Shown here piece after piece: positions 13,221 through 50,830 of a stretch of 64,000 bases of DNA. A program made the translations under genes and the position numbers. Each line of letters starts with the position of its first letter. Position 1 is the stretch's first letter. The stretch covers positions 2,914,001 through 2,978,000 of the forward strand of contig CAVNZM010000015.1 in NCBI GenBank assembly GCA_963693365.1. The letters are read 5' to 3'. The DNA comes from Amoebidium appalachense. Taxonomy: Eukaryota; Ichthyosporea. Under the pieces are notes generated by a model. That model did not search any database. It saw only the letters and a program-made list of their open reading frames with translations, and was not told the DNA's origin.

Positions 13221-13241
13221 TCGTCCTCGGACAGTGACTGA
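636..13241 (+). CDS. SR-type cyclophilin, peptidyl-prolyl cis-trans isomerase (PPIG/NKTR-like), 14 exons
   Basis: A peptidyl-prolyl isomerase fused to an Arg-Ser tail, a family of nuclear, splicing-associated cyclophilins. Exons read from conserved protein and GT/AG phases: 636-688, 1900-1974, 3167-3304, 3969-4056, 4762-4791, 5824-5972, 6571-6634, 7141-7616, 8561-8643, 9425-9453, 10086-10352, 10820-11422, 12732-12790, 13219-13241; about 710 residues. Seen: [45 protein letters not shown] and KCGELI, then a Ser run, a Lys/Glu block, an Arg-Asp block and many RS dipeptides, ending SSSDSD and TGA. His replaces the CypA tryptophan in the cyclosporin pocket, as in other SR-cyclophilins. Two problems: the exon 1 to exon 2 junction is out of phase (a small exon is probably unplaced), and exon 3 contains two opposite one-base offsets in G runs. 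All other junctions agree in phase. Start chosen as the first ATG before the conserved PRVFLDV. Confidence 0.95.
2293..2430 (+). mobile_element. SINE-like element with poly-C tail (subfamily B), intron 2
   Basis: Starts with tgatgatgggctctg, continues ttcaagtgtcttctgcctgc, and ends ctaacacatacat followed by a C run. The same order of blocks occurs at 7987-8110 and, on the other strand, at 30243-30386. In the sense orientation of the host gene. Confidence 0.7.
3282..3624 (+). repeat. Degenerate tandem copies of the exon 3 3' edge
   Basis: The last bases of exon 3 and the start of intron 3 recur downstream. The word catatttggcggc begins near 3283 in the exon; related copies start at about 3347 (catatttggctgc), 3415 (catatttagcaag) and 3607 (catatttggcggc). 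Following blocks match too: gtgggtatgcattcc at 3305, gttgatgcattcc at 3435 and gtgggtgctgcgttcc near 3562, each followed by a ...ggaaa... word. The 3415 copy even keeps a ttgcag/gt boundary. I read this as old tandem duplication of an exon-intron boundary. Confidence 0.75.
4861..4935 (+). mobile_element. SINE-like element, 3' fragment, intron 5
   Basis: Diverged 3' half of the subfamily B element: tctccttctccatatttcc, then ctctaatgcatacc, running into C tracts. Same orientation as the gene. Confidence 0.55.
6088..6144 (+). other. Candidate duplicated exon 6' (partial copy of exon 6)
   Basis: A second copy of the last 17-18 codons of exon 6. It is bounded by an AG acceptor (gaaacag) and a GT donor (gtaggt), is 57 nt long, and sits in phase 1-1 between exon 6 (ends phase 1) and exon 7 (starts after phase 1), so inclusion would add 19 residues without a frameshift. 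It reads [18 protein letters not shown] like the parent. The seven differences I count over about 52 bases all fall at third codon positions and are silent, which suggests selection on the protein. It could be an optional exon or a recently duplicated decoy. Seen: sequence and phase; inferred: use. Confidence 0.7.
7987..8110 (+). mobile_element. SINE-like element with poly-C tail (subfamily B), intron 8
   Basis: Begins ccctgatgatcggctctgg, shares caagtgtcttctgcctgc and ctctaacgcatacat with the other copies, and ends in a long C run. Sense orientation. Confidence 0.7.
8311..8347 (+). repeat. C-run followed by A-run (intron 8)
   Basis: A C tract followed directly by an A tract. This CnAn order, or its complement TnGn, recurs more than twenty times in the window. 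Confidence 0.9.
8783..9124. mobile_element. MITE-like element with about 48-bp terminal inverted repeats, intron 9
   Basis: The left end (gggagcattcgtgcagctct..., to about 8831) is the inverted complement of the right end (...catgagtgctccc) over about 48 bases with few mismatches; both arms contain ctagat and end at the inner word ggaatg. Length about 342 bp, no coding capacity. AGT flanks both sides and may be a short target duplication. A G run lies inside. Non-autonomous DNA transposon by structure; superfamily not assigned. Confidence 0.75.
11933..12310 (+). mobile_element. Full-length SINE-like element with poly-C tail (subfamily A), intron 12
   Basis: A 361-bp body (11933-12293) plus a C run. 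It reads base for base like the body at 38519-38879 on the other strand. Blocks in order: head starting cttaggtatcgac, a Pol III B-box-like word ggtcgaaactc at 12148-12158, ccccctgaggatgggctctg, then a 3' end gacgcattcaaaac followed by C. A short ORF on the opposite strand is common to both copies but has no recognisable function. Tail type and B-box suggest a retroposed Pol III transcript; no clear target duplication. Confidence 0.75.
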
Positions 13242-13508
13242 AGCCGTGCCGTTTCCATTTCGCCTGCAATCTTCCTCCACTCAACGAGAATGAAGCACGT
13301 TTAGGTCAAGTTTTTTGCTGATTAGAAACGGATGAGTTAACGTGTGTGTGTAGGTGGAGGGTACATGATTTACATAGTGGTGGGTGTGGTAGTATGGGCC
13401 TGAAATGGTGCATGGCAGGTGTTCTCTTGATCTTCTTTTGCTTTAGTTTCTTGGTTCTGAAAATATTTTCTTCTTTTTTCTTTTTTTTTTTTTTTTTTTT
13501 TTTTTTTG

Positions 13509-13541
<33 letters not shown>

Positions 13542-13613
13542 CTAGGGGTTAGTTTGGAGCGAAATATATCATTGCTTTTGACTATATTATGCCTACTAGG
13601 GCCAACGAAAAGA

Positions 13614-13619
13614 AATAAA
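13614..13619 (+). promoter_or_regulatory. Possible poly(A) signal of the cyclophilin gene
   Basis: First AATAAA I see downstream of the stop codon, about 370 bases away. Position only; the cleavage site cannot be judged. Confidence 0.3.
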
Positions 13620-14011
13620 AACCTGACTGTCTTTGGTGTCCATACAAGATACCCACGATAAAGGCAATTTGAAGACTGAGCTGCTCTTCTTATAAGATGT
13701 GGGCCTTCCCTGAACGGGCCCCCGCAGGGGGGGGGGGGGGGGGGGGGGGGGGCAGAAAATGTGCTCTCAAAGCTCCCCTAGGGACATTCCTTTCGGCTTT
13801 TAAGGTTCGATTTGACCTTTGCGATTTACTCAGTACTACGTGTTTGGAGACGATCCCCCCCCTCCTTCCGGCCTCCCGGGTGTCCTCCCTGATTTTCTGC
13901 TTTTGGTGACATTCGTGTTTTGTCTTCTGATGTCTACTCCTCCATACATAGTTCCAACTCTCCAGTGCATGTGCATAAATCCCCCCCCCCCCACCACCAC
14001 CACCACCACCA

Positions 14012-14051
<40 letters not shown>

Positions 14052-15123
14052 GCACACACACACACCCACACACACACACACCACCACCACCACCACAACC
14101 ACCACCATCACGACTACAAAAGCTCCACAGTGCATTCCTTGTATGTACTCCCACAGTCCGGGTTAGCTGCATCTTTTTTTTTTTTTTTTTTTTTTGGTCC
14201 CCTCCAACGGTTCATTTTTGCTCGCCTTGGCATCTAAGTGATGGGGAAGTATCTATCCAAATGCCGCACACACCTTCCCAGAAAGCATGGCACAAGGTTC
14301 ACCAATCAGAAACGCGTATTTGCTCTAAGTTACAGAGGGGTTTCGCAAACTAAGATTAACTATAAATTTGGGGCATCTAAAATGTGAAATGTTTGGGGAA
14401 AACAGAGATGCTAGAGTCTATCGAGGCGCTTGCAGGGTGGGTGGGTGGGGGAGGGAATGGGGATGGTGGCTGGGTGGGTGGGTCACGGGTAGAGGGGTGT
14501 GGAGGGAGGAGGAAGGGGGGGGGGGGCGGATCTCGAGGAGGAGGCGAGGGGGGGGGGGGGGGGGGGGGGGGGGGATAAGATATCTGATACAGTAATGAGC
14601 CCTACTAAATACTATAACCTAAAAATTTTATACCTGTATTCTACCCCGATTGTGTTTTTTTGTGTTATCTTGACATGTGTAACCCAGCCCTCTAAGCTAT
14701 CAGCTGGATATGCTAGCAGGTGATACCCGTGCACGCGGTTCCCCCATGCCTTCTCCTACACTCCAGCCACGCACATGACTTGTGTCCAAGCACCTTTGTT
14801 TGTTTGCTATAAACAAGCCTTTTGCTGGCTCAGTTGTCTTTTGGTAAAACAATCACTCAAGTAGCAATATTCAAACGAGTCCCACAGTACTAAACACAAG
14901 CCCAACACAATCCCCTTATTCATGGGCATTCCACCAAATGGGCAGCTATATAGGTTCCCTAATGGTGCTGTTACACATCGATATTGTTGCAGCAAGCGGT
15001 GAACTTGTTCTTGTGTGGCGTTGTCTGGTTGCCCCATAAATGTCACTAAAGGACAATAATATTACAGGTGATAACTGTGCTTTGATTTTGACTCTCACCC
15101 CAAGGACCGTAGGTGCACAAGGC

Positions 15124-15178
<55 letters not shown>

Positions 15179-15244
15179 AAGTGTCTGTGTCACGGTGTGT
15201 GTGTGTGTGTGTGTGGGAACGGGATGCATCATAAGTCATCCACC

Positions 15245-15280
<36 letters not shown>

Positions 15281-15463
15281 GGCTAATTTGGGCTTCATTG
15301 CCCGTTGACAGATCCTTAGACAAATGGCGGGATGAAAGATAACATCAGTTGAGGTGTAAAAAATATTTACGCTTTGCCCCAGCCCCTAGCAACAGGGTAG
15401 ATAAACAAATCAGTAAAGGGATTTCACGATATTTTGAGGTAGGGAGGGGTTTTTTTTTTTTTT

Positions 15464-15523
<60 letters not shown>

Positions 15524-15739
15524 GGATATTCCGATCTTAAAGTTCTTCAACACTCAATTTTCGATTAAGCGTATGCCATACGATCGTTTATAGCTTCCCC
15601 CCCCTCCCCCCCCCCCTCCCCCCCCCCCCCCCCCCCCCCCTCCCTCTCCCCATCTCCGCACCTGCCCAACCTATACAAAACGTGTTGTGTGCAATCTTGT
15701 CACAAAGTTTGTCAGCGCTTTCGTTTCGTAGTTGCTCTC

Positions 15740-15773
<34 letters not shown>

Positions 15774-15958
15774 ACCCCCAAACAAACACCCAACACACAC
15801 AAACATACACACACAGTGCCTTCTTGGTGCTCCGATGGTCCACGTAATATCTCATATCTAATTTTTTGTTTGCTTTTTGTCAATTGTTATTTTGGTGGTC
15901 GTGATGGTGGTGGTTTGGGCCCTCCCCGAAGAAGGGGGAGGGGGGGGGGGGGGGGTAG

Positions 15959-15996
<38 letters not shown>

Positions 15997-16423
15997 GAGG
16001 GGGGGAGGGGGGAGGGGGGTTTCACGTTAGTCTTTGCACGTTGAGTTTCCTTCCCGTATAGTGCAAGATTTATTTCACCAACCAGAGGCATCAAATACAA
16101 TTGAAATTAATCAACTCCCAAGTCCCACAATCACACCCACAACAACTCTCAATACCTATTTCGCTCGTGGGCATTCCACCGGCCCGGGCCGCCCGTTGGC
16201 ACCCAGACCTTACTGTGCAGCTGTTTCTGCAAAGTCTTGTATGTAGCACACCGTATTGATCAGGTTGCCTTGCGATTATTGCTGAAGAATAGGGGGGTCG
16301 AGTTTCGCCTCTCTCCTACGCATAGGCACCATTTGTTGTTGAATTTTCTTAAGAACCAGACTAAGTCCCTCGATCAGTCGATGGTTTATGCGGGTCTGAG
16401 AGTAAGCTGTGGCGATGGAGAGC

Positions 16424-16487
<64 letters not shown>

Positions 16488-17957
16488 GTGCCTTCTTTGT
16501 ACTTCGCGTTCCAGAGGCCTAAGATCACATAATGTATTTTTTTTCTTATCCCCCCTCCTCTTCTTCTGCTCGTTTCTGCCAGTTCCTGCAAAATGCATTG
16601 GCTACCCAAATGATGCAAAACCTAGGTTGGATTAGAAATGCCGACTTTTCTTTGTTGATAACTACTTGGAAACACTGATCTCCTCCCCCACAATTACACC
16701 CTCAACATTAAATTTCACAAGACAGCCTTGAATTGTGCAAAGATTCACAACCCGGGCAACTACCCAGATTTCAACCGTGCAGCTTTCAATGCTGCAACGG
16801 GATTCTCTACCTACCGACAGAGATCCCATGCCCTGGTTGCCCCATTATAGTTGCTGAAGGACACTATGGTAACAAACATTAAAAATACCTTCCCCTCTTC
16901 CCCTCCAAACCAAAAAAAAAAAAAAAAAGGGGGGGGGGGGGAGGCGGGGAAGGCCTGGGGGCAGCCCCTGCCGGGCACACACCAGCCTCAGTTTGTCTTT
17001 CCATGCGCATCTATTCTTTGTGTGTATGCATACAAGTCACGGAACAGGTTCCCACTGTGTATGCTGTTGTGTGTTCTGGCAGCAGAACATACTGCATGCT
17101 CGACTTATAGTCACAGAGTGGTGCAATGCAAAACTTATGATCCGTAAGGTAGACAAATGGTGTTCTTGTAGGCCGACATAGCTAACCGTTGAACAACTTA
17201 CATACAAGCCTGGACATTATTATCTAAAACTGTGCCTATAGTCCCAGAATACAAATATCTTGTGTCCCAAATACCTTTGTTGAAGTTATGTTCTCCCACA
17301 TGTACATGGTTGACAAGAGGGCATAGCTTGCTTGTAAATCATTGGCTTTTTCATCAAAAAGAATTTTTATGGACCCTCGACATCCTTCTATTAGACTCTC
17401 CTTTATTTGAACTTTAGGGGCTTACTCTTTTTTTGAATTATAGATCGAGATAGCAGCTAATAGGTTATATCGAGTGTTACATGCCCAGGTTTACACAGCT
17501 GTTAGATAGAAACCCTAATTTACATGCCGGAAAGACAAAAGCGAATAAGCCCCTCCCACCCTCGCTTCCATATCCGACCTGCCCCCTCTCCACCGCTTTC
17601 CTCTCCTCTTCCCTCTGCCCCTCCTTCACTCTTACCTTCTTGCCTGGGCAAAAATACAAACAGAACCTGCAAAAGTGTCAATGTGACTTTGAACTGTCAA
17701 TCGCTTTAAGGCATGTACATAATCACAAATAATCACACAAAAACAACAAATGGAAAAAGATATCACACGACACTAGGCCTGATGCAATGAGACAAGCTCG
17801 AAAAACTAAGCCTGGTGCCTCATGTTATATCAGTGACCGCCTTCATGACCACATACTACTGCAGCACACACACGTGCATTATTTGTGCTCCCATGGTCCA
17901 CATCAACTATTTTGGGGTGATGGTGGTGGTGTGTGTGTGTGTGTGTGTGTGTCTCGT

Positions 17958-17996
<39 letters not shown>

Positions 17997-18843
17997 GGAG
18001 GGGTCCCGTTAGCCTGGGCACATTATAATGCACTTGCTTGCCACATGTACATGTTGCAAGACCCATATTCACCAATCAGCCTACACTAATTGCAGTTTGA
18101 TTTCCGAAACTTAAACCAAGAACGACACCAATGCCAGCACACCCCTAGCTCGTGGGCATTGTATCAACCGGGCAACCACCCAGACTCAACCGTGCAACTA
18201 TGACTGCAGGATATCCGTTTTTCTCTCTGATTACCTCGTGATCTGGTTGCCCAACGATGATGCTGAAAAGCTAAGGGCCTGTTTGGCAGCACCCCAATAA
18301 TCGTATTCGTATTTAGGCCCTAAATACGATCTACCGTATTTACAAAATTTATCGTGGTATGCGTATTTAGGGCCTAAATACGGTTGGTGCCTTCCAAACG
18401 CTGTCAGGCGTGACTGGTCACATAAAATGTCGATACATGTTCACGAGATCTGATTGGCCCTATTCGCACCCATTGATCATCCTTCGGTATTCCATGCATA
18501 TAGGCTGGTGCAGCTGTAGTCAGTATTACAGCGAACGGCAAAAACGAGTCACCGACAGTGAGCCTTGCTCGTTTAACAATGCATAAATAGGTTAGAATGT
18601 CTGTTATTGAAGGGATACTGCCAGTAATTACGGTGGCTAGCCTTGCTAGAGACCTCGTTTTACATCACCAACGTTCGTCCCTGGCATTCCCCACATATCT
18701 GAACACATAGTGAGTGTTAAAATTTGTCCTTGTCTATGCAGTACTCGTGGTGCCTGCATGTCACCGAGTTGTTTGTACATGTACATTTGATTGTTTTTAT
18801 TAATGCATATATCGGAGTCCAGTATTGTTTCAATGATTATTAT

Positions 18844-18844
<1 letters not shown>

Positions 18845-18905
<61 letters not shown>
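18845..18905. repeat. (AT)n microsatellite inside the MITE
   Basis: About 30 uninterrupted AT units. Confidence 0.95.
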
Positions 18906-18908
<3 letters not shown>

Positions 18909-19171
18909 TCTGAGCTTGTGACAATTATGCACCGTGTAGGGTTCCTCGTCCTCTGTCTTACCTGTGCAGCCCAAATTCATGTGCCAATTTTAACTGAGCA
19001 TGTACACAAAATGACTTGTATGACACCGACCTTCTTTTTAACAGTGAATTGTTCACGTGCATGCGCCGGCATGCGTACTGCTGTAAAAATGTGCCCTCCG
19101 CGGCTTTCGCTGTACCATTGGCTAGCTGATAGCCAATAAATGATGCGAAATGCTCTGTTTGGCTAATTTCC

Positions 19172-19225
19172 TATATCGTATTTACGAAAATCACCTCCGG
19201 AGGTGATTTTCGTAAATACGATATA
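19172..19225. repeat. Perfect 54-bp palindrome inside the MITE
   Basis: Two 27-base arms with no spacer, centred between 19198 and 19199 (cacctccggaggtg). The same core occurs in the element at 42582-43046. Confidence 0.9.
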
Positions 19226-20169
19226 AAAGCGATCCCTATCGTATTTACAAAAAATAAAAGCCCGCGGCGTGTTTGGCATGCCACGGGATCGTATACGTAT
19301 TTAGGCCCTAAATACGAATACGATAAAAAACCGTATTTAGCGCGCTACCAAACAGGCCCTAAGCAAAATAACACCTTTGACAGCATGTACCCCCCCCCTT
19401 CCCCTAGCTTCCCTTCCACCCATCTTATCCTGTCTCTCTCCACCCCCGACATCTCCGACTCTCCATTACCCATTCCGTCCCATGGGATTTGAATTTGTCT
19501 GCCCATCAGCCTTGTTTTGTCATGCACTGTACACCTGAGCTTTCTGTGTATGTCTAGTAACCTACGATGTGCATTCCAAGCCAGTGTATAATGATATTAG
19601 GCCAGGTTTAAATGTAACCCAGCCTGCACAAAACTTAGTGTCTTAACAAGAGATTCGATGGTTGCTTGCAATAAGGCAGCAGCATGCCTTTATTTCCTGT
19701 AGCCCCCCCCGAGCCCCCCCCCCCCCCCCCCCCTCCCCCCCAGCCCCCAGGCATTCCTGTTCTCCCTACCCCTGGGCCACTGCAATGAGGATAATTTTAG
19801 TTAAAGAGATTCACTGAACAAGCCTCCTGGTGTATCACATCACGAAGTACTTCAAGCCTGCCACCCCCCCCCCCCCCCCCCCCCCCCCCCAACTTTGCCT
19901 CCCCCTCCCCCCTCCCCCCCACGCCTCCCTCCCCACACCCACACACCCACACATATATACACATGCAGACTCAAGGAAAAAAAATAAAAAATAAAAATGA
20001 AAGTCCGAGCTTCGAAAATCCCACATGGAGTTGTAAGGAAGGAACTTTTCACGTTAGGCCTGCCGCTAATGTGGGTATTACCTCTCTCCCCCTCCCCCCC
20101 CCCCCCCCCTCCCCCCCCCCCCCCCCCTCTCTCTTACACCTCTTTCTCCCGCCATGTCCCTCTTCCTTC

Positions 20170-20202
<33 letters not shown>

Positions 20203-20481
20203 ACACACAAAACAAAAACAAAAACAAAAAAAAAAAAAAAAAAAAAAAACCTCCCTAGTGATTCCTTCGCCGTAGACGTTCAGTCTTCTCCGTTAATTTG
20301 TTGTCTTCTGTGTTATGACGAGCTCGAGAAAACTCCTGCATCATTTTATTTCAGCAATTATTCAGGACATAATAGCTGGTGTATAGCTCACCAAAGTCGA
20401 TAGTGAATTTTTTCTCTTAGTCTCGTTCGTGTGTACTTGCATGTATTTGTGTGTTTGTGCGCGCGTGTCCCTCTTTCTCTC

Positions 20482-20517
<36 letters not shown>

Positions 20518-20858
20518 CTCTCTCTCTCTCTTTTGGGCGTTGGGCGGGGGGAGGGGGGGGGTGAGAGGGTGGTGGTGTTGGGAAGCTTTATCTGTTTAAG
20601 CCAAGGATTATCATGTCATGAGTTTAAGGATTACAAATACTGTTTATGTAGTGTGCCTTTGCCGGCCAGTAAAGTAAAACACGCAAATCAACATCTTCGC
20701 TTTGCTTTTTTTTTTTAATTCTTCTTGTCTTTCTGGTGGTGTGTGTGTGTGTGTAGGGGGGGGGGGGGGGGTTGAGCGGAAGAGGAATGGGCCCTGAGCA
20801 ACTGAGCCTTGGGGTCAGCCAGTTCGTCTTTGCCAAGTTTGGTGGTTACTACACCCCC

Positions 20859-20894
<36 letters not shown>

Positions 20895-21928
20895 ACACAC
20901 ACACACCCATCCACCCACCCCTCGCCCCTCCCCATTGATCCCGCCCTCCCACAGAGTCCCTTCCTGCCTCTCATTCTTTCCAGAGCCGCTGCTCCCACGG
21001 TTTATAAAAAGAAATTCTTGATTTTTTCATATCTTCTCCTTTTCTGTTCTCCTTTTTTTTTTTTTTAACCTTAGGCTATTCTCGACACCAAAAGTCTGGG
21101 TAAAAAATAAACAGTTGCTGTTGCACATACTTGGCACACAGCATCTGGGGCAAGTTGTTCTGATCAGACTGAACTCGCACTACTTAGTGCCAGCTATACA
21201 TACTCAAACCGGTTACCACAATCGCATGCCCAACAATACCAGCATAACTATAGCTCGGAGGCATTCCAACGTTTGGCCAACCACCTTGAAGCAACCGTGC
21301 AGTTATTATCCACTGTGATCGCTGCATGCCTAACTGTCTTGTTGCAACAGGGATCCCATGATCCGGTTGGCAGTGCCCCACAATATTGCTGAATGACACC
21401 TTGGTGATACCATTTACTATACCCTCCCCCCCCCCCCCCCCTCCCCTCCCCCCGGCGCCCCCCTAAAGAATCCCTGCCGTTACCCGCCCCCTCCCCCCCC
21501 CTCCCCCCCCCCCCCCTCCCCCCCCCCCCCCCCCCCCCCCCCCCTCTCCCCAACCTTCCCCCAACAAAAAAAAAAGGTGTGAGTCCCTCCCGGAACCACA
21601 CCTTCCTCAGTTTGTGCCTTTTTCTCGGTGCACCTGCATGATCTTTTTGCATGTGCATACAAGTCCAATCGGTGACAATCAGCACGTGACCATGTGCATT
21701 TCCAGAGAACATACCGCATGAAACCTGAAGGCTGAATCTTTTGGATGTACCACCCCTCATGCCCCAAATTCTGCATCCTAAAAGTAGTGACACTGTAACC
21801 TGGGACTCGCAGCAATAAATTCCTAACAGTCTTGCAACGCCTTTCCCCCTCCCCTAGCGGCAGAGTAGCAAACAAAAGAAGGGAAATTCACGAGGTGAAT
21901 AAATCCGTGTCTTTTTTTTTTTTTTTTT

Positions 21929-21959
<31 letters not shown>

Positions 21960-22035
21960 GGGGGGATATTCTGCCTTTAAAGCTCTCCAACTGACCTTTC
22001 AATTTTACGCGTGTTACTATCACTTGGCAAGTCCC

Positions 22036-22069
<34 letters not shown>

Positions 22070-22220
22070 GACCTCTTTGAGGTTTATGTCTTTACCTTCT
22101 TAGTTGTCCCCCCGTCCCCACCTTGTCTTGTAAATGTTTTATGTCTTCACCATCTTGGTTGCCCCCCCCCCCCCCCCCTCCCCCACAACCCCCAAACACG
22201 CACACCTCCCGTCCCGTGGA

Positions 22221-22312
<92 letters not shown>

Positions 22313-22766
22313 GCCTTCATTGTGCACCCACGGTTAACATAACACCTTACAAGGGGTTGTGGATTTTTTTGCATTCTGTTCCATGGATGTTTTTTATATT
22401 TATAATAATAATTCCTTCGCCAAGCTTATGGTTAACATCGTAGTGTACGTGTACTCTCTCTGCCCCATGGCATGCCGTATGCTACTCTAGCAACAGAAAC
22501 ACAAAATATGTTGTTATGTACATTAAGCTAATCTAATGTATCAGTCTAATTCAACCCATCAAACTCGGTATTTATTTAAAGACATGAACAAACAAAAAAA
22601 CATTCTGGCGTCCAAATTTGAAAGAATAAAATATTCACTGAACTATCACGGCCACTTGTTACAGACTTCATTATAACAGCATAAGTAAAGCCAATCATAA
22701 TTGCAATCATTACTGTGAGACTTAAATGTACAAAAAATCGCAGCTGTTGCTATTTGCATCGCAGCA

Positions 22767-22772
22767 TTTATT
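22767..22772 (-). promoter_or_regulatory. Possible poly(A) signal of the HECT ligase gene
   Basis: TTTATT on the plus strand gives AATAAA on the sense strand, about 455 bases past the stop codon. Position only. Confidence 0.25.
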
Positions 22773-23164
22773 TTCTAGAAACATATGCAAAACCTGATAA
22801 AGAGTGACAGTGAAAGAAGTCAAGCAGCCATGACAAACCTTAAAAAAAAAAAAAAAAAAGGGTGTGGTTCGTGTGTTCCCTAAGTGTGAGCAGGGGAAAA
22901 CAGCAAAAAGCGAGGGTTGCTATCTGTTTTGTGTTGGCGTGCACTTTGTGTGCGCCTGTGTGTGCACGTGGCATCGTGTGTGTGTGTGTGTGTATGCGTC
23001 CCTGCGCATGGGCGCAGGTATGTGTGCTCGCGTGTGTGTGTGTGTGTGTGTGTGCGCGTGCGTGCACACACACATGTGTCTTTCTGTGGGAACGCGCGTG
23101 TGTCCGCGCAGTGTGCGTCTTGGGAGAAGGGGGAGGAGTGGTCGTGGTGGTGGTGGTGGTGTGT

Positions 23165-23213
<49 letters not shown>

Positions 23214-23225
23214 AGGAGAAATCCA

Positions 23226-48750
<25,525 letters not shown>

Positions 48751-49669
48751 AAAAACAACAACCCCTCCAGATTACCACCTGGAGGTACTTTGTGCTTAAG
48801 ACGGTGGTGATGATCCAAGCTGGTACACCAAAGAGAACCCTAGGAGTAAAGATGTCGGGTTGCAATGGACTAGAAATAAATAGGGCTTAAATCACTGTTT
48901 TCTACAGCAAGCTGGATTTCACACTAGGGATTGTATTGTTTAAATACACCAGGGGTGAGGATTCAATACATGTTCACCCCCGTCCAGTCCCAAAAAATGC
49001 AATGAGAACCAACACAAGTAAACAGAGCGACCTCGCTCTCTCTTTTAAAAGAAACTGTGGGAACGTGGCAACAGCATATGCTTAAAGGCGCACATGTGTC
49101 TTTTACGCCAGCAAAGGGGCCGTGCTCTGTCCTAAACCATAGTACATCACTGAGCAAAATCAGACTTGGTAAACAGTTCAAAAACACTTGGAGAAAATGC
49201 ATGACTCTTGCTTTTGTGCCCATCGCTTTTTGATGAGCCTCGGGGATCTTTAATGGAATGCACAAGGTGACCAATAGGCTACCCGGATCTTCGAGCCGAG
49301 ATGCCCAGCCCGGGGAGGGCCTACAAAAAGAATAACCCGGGAGCCGCTCAGCCTCGAGGGCGTTCCCCCGGGCCGCCCCCCCCCCCCCCCCCCCCCCCTC
49401 CCCCCCCCCCCCCCCCCCCCCCCCCAGTCTCCCTCTCTCTTCCCCCCCCCGGGGGGGGGACTATTACAAGAGAAGGATTGGCACAGTAAACGTGTACGTA
49501 GAGTATGTATTTATGTGTGTGCGTGAGCGTCACTGTGACGTGTACATGTGTACGTGGACGTGCGTGTGGGAGCGTCACGTGTGTACATGTGTGCGTGCAT
49601 ATACCACTGTGCATGCCGTGTGTACACGTGCATGTGGGTGTCACGTGTGTGCGCATGTTTGTGTGTGTG

Positions 49670-49738
<69 letters not shown>

Positions 49739-50539
49739 CGTGTGTGTACATGTGTACGTGGGTGTGTACATGTGTAAATGTGGACAAATATATGCATATG
49801 CATAATATGTGTGAACACGGCGTGCGCGCGTGAACGCGTGCACGTGTGTGCACGTGTGTGCACATGTATATTTGTATGGTTGGTTTCGTGTGCAAGCGTG
49901 TCTGAGTAAGTGTGCGCCAGTGTTTTTGTGTATGTGTAATTTCGGTGTTTAAGTTTGTGTCTCTCTCGGTGCGTGTGCATGCTTGCAATTGTTTTTGCGG
50001 CAGATATATATCTGTGTGACATACTTCCTGGGAGCAAACCACCAATTTTCAACGGCAGCGCGCGGTGCTGAATGTACAAAACTGCGACACTGTGTACAGG
50101 TATGTGTGTGTGTGTGCACATACGTGTTAATACATGTGTGTGTGTTGGTGTGTGTGTGTGTGTCACTGTTGTGTGCTTGTGTGCTGGTGTATGTGTGTCA
50201 CGTGCACTGTGTATGTAAACGTTTAATTTGTGCGTGCATGTGTGTGTGCGTACTTACGTATACCAAAACTACCACCTTAAACTAACAATTTAGTATGACA
50301 ATTGCAATATTTAAAAAACCATAAAAACCCACCAAAACGAAACAAAAAGAACAACCTCCTCTATAACCAGATAGCCAGAACAAGGCTAGTGTGCACTGCG
50401 TCATTGCAATTGTGTGCTAATTTATTAAATGCTTAAGGACACACTCTTGAGATTACATATCATATCCAGTCACTGATCTGATTGTTCCCAGCATTGAATC
50501 CCACACACCCCTTCTTTTTTGCCCTTTTTTCCCCGGGCC

Positions 50540-50584
<45 letters not shown>

Positions 50585-50770
50585 CTAGAGGGGGCACTTT
50601 ATCAGGGCCTACCGATCTTGCATGAATGATCATCCATTGCCGTGGTGGAATACCTGATGGAATGGCTCCAAAGAATATCTCTTTGCCTGTAGTTACAGTG
50701 TACACCAATTGTTCATTCATGTTGAAAAAAAAAAAAAGAATAAAAAATATTAAACAAAAAAAGTTGGACT

Positions 50771-50791
50771 CCCCCCTTCCCCCCCCCCCCC

Positions 50792-50828
<37 letters not shown>
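50771..50828. repeat. C-run directly followed by G-run
   Basis: About 17 C then more than 35 G with no spacer: the C run can fold back on the G run. A shorter CnGn junction is at 49446-49459. Confidence 0.9.

Positions 50829-50830
<2 letters not shown>

Larger units (their letters stand above)
6571..13241 (+). other. Charged and Arg-Ser-rich tail of the cyclophilin (exons 7-14)
   Basis: Exons 7-8 encode a Ser run followed by about 140 residues dominated by Lys, Glu and Gly (exon 8, 7141-7616, almost purely purine on the sense strand). Exons 9-10 encode a [15 protein letters not shown] bridge, exon 11 an Arg-Asp-Tyr-rich block ending in DLREMLNR, exon 12 about 200 residues of RS/SR dipeptides with SPEEKK and SPDQKK breaks, and exons 13-14 a short basic RRRSRSSS tail. 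RS tails of this family bind other SR proteins and are phosphorylated; that is family knowledge. Confidence 0.9.
18275..19359. mobile_element. PIF/Harbinger-type MITE, 1,085 bp, flanked by TAA
   Basis: Terminal inverted repeats gggcctgtttggcagc and, inverted, gggcctgtttggtagc. TAA lies directly outside both ends (18272-18274, 19360-19362), the 3-bp target duplication of PIF/Harbinger elements. No transposase. Inside are many cgtattta/taaatacg words, an AT repeat at 18845-18905 and a perfect 54-bp palindrome at 19172-19225. It interrupts a copy of the surrounding large repeat, so it is younger than that repeat. Confidence 0.85.
14925..22370. repeat. Degenerate large repeat units of about 1.2-1.4 kb
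   Basis: The same blocks recur in the same order. Anchor 1, a gggcattcc...caaccgtgcagct...ctggttgcccca...tgctgaa block, is seen near 14925-15053, 16168-16240, 16737-16870, 18160-18270 and 21246-21412. Anchor 2, a cctagc...caaacaaa...ttcacga block then a T run, G run and an atattc block, is at 15370-15580 and 21840-22020. Anchor 3, CA repeat then gtgccttctt...gctcc, is at 15800, 16480, 17865 (diverged) and 22300. Anchor 4, caccaaycag, is at 16076 and 18070. Shared order argues for a tandem unit rather than independent insertions. Confidence 0.6.
13242..23225. other. Convergent spacer between the cyclophilin and the HECT ligase
   Basis: No conserved coding sequence found. Contents: T/G homopolymer junction at about 13471-13542, G run 13730-13753, a diverged SINE-like 3' half about 13895-13995 leading into CAC and CA repeats, the degenerate large repeat from about 14.9 to 22.4 kb, a MITE at 18275-19359, several long C runs (for example 20110-20200 and 20855-20895), and a unique A/T-richer block at 22430-22850 ending in an A run. 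Both flanking genes point into this spacer, so it should contain two 3' UTR ends. Confidence 0.7.
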
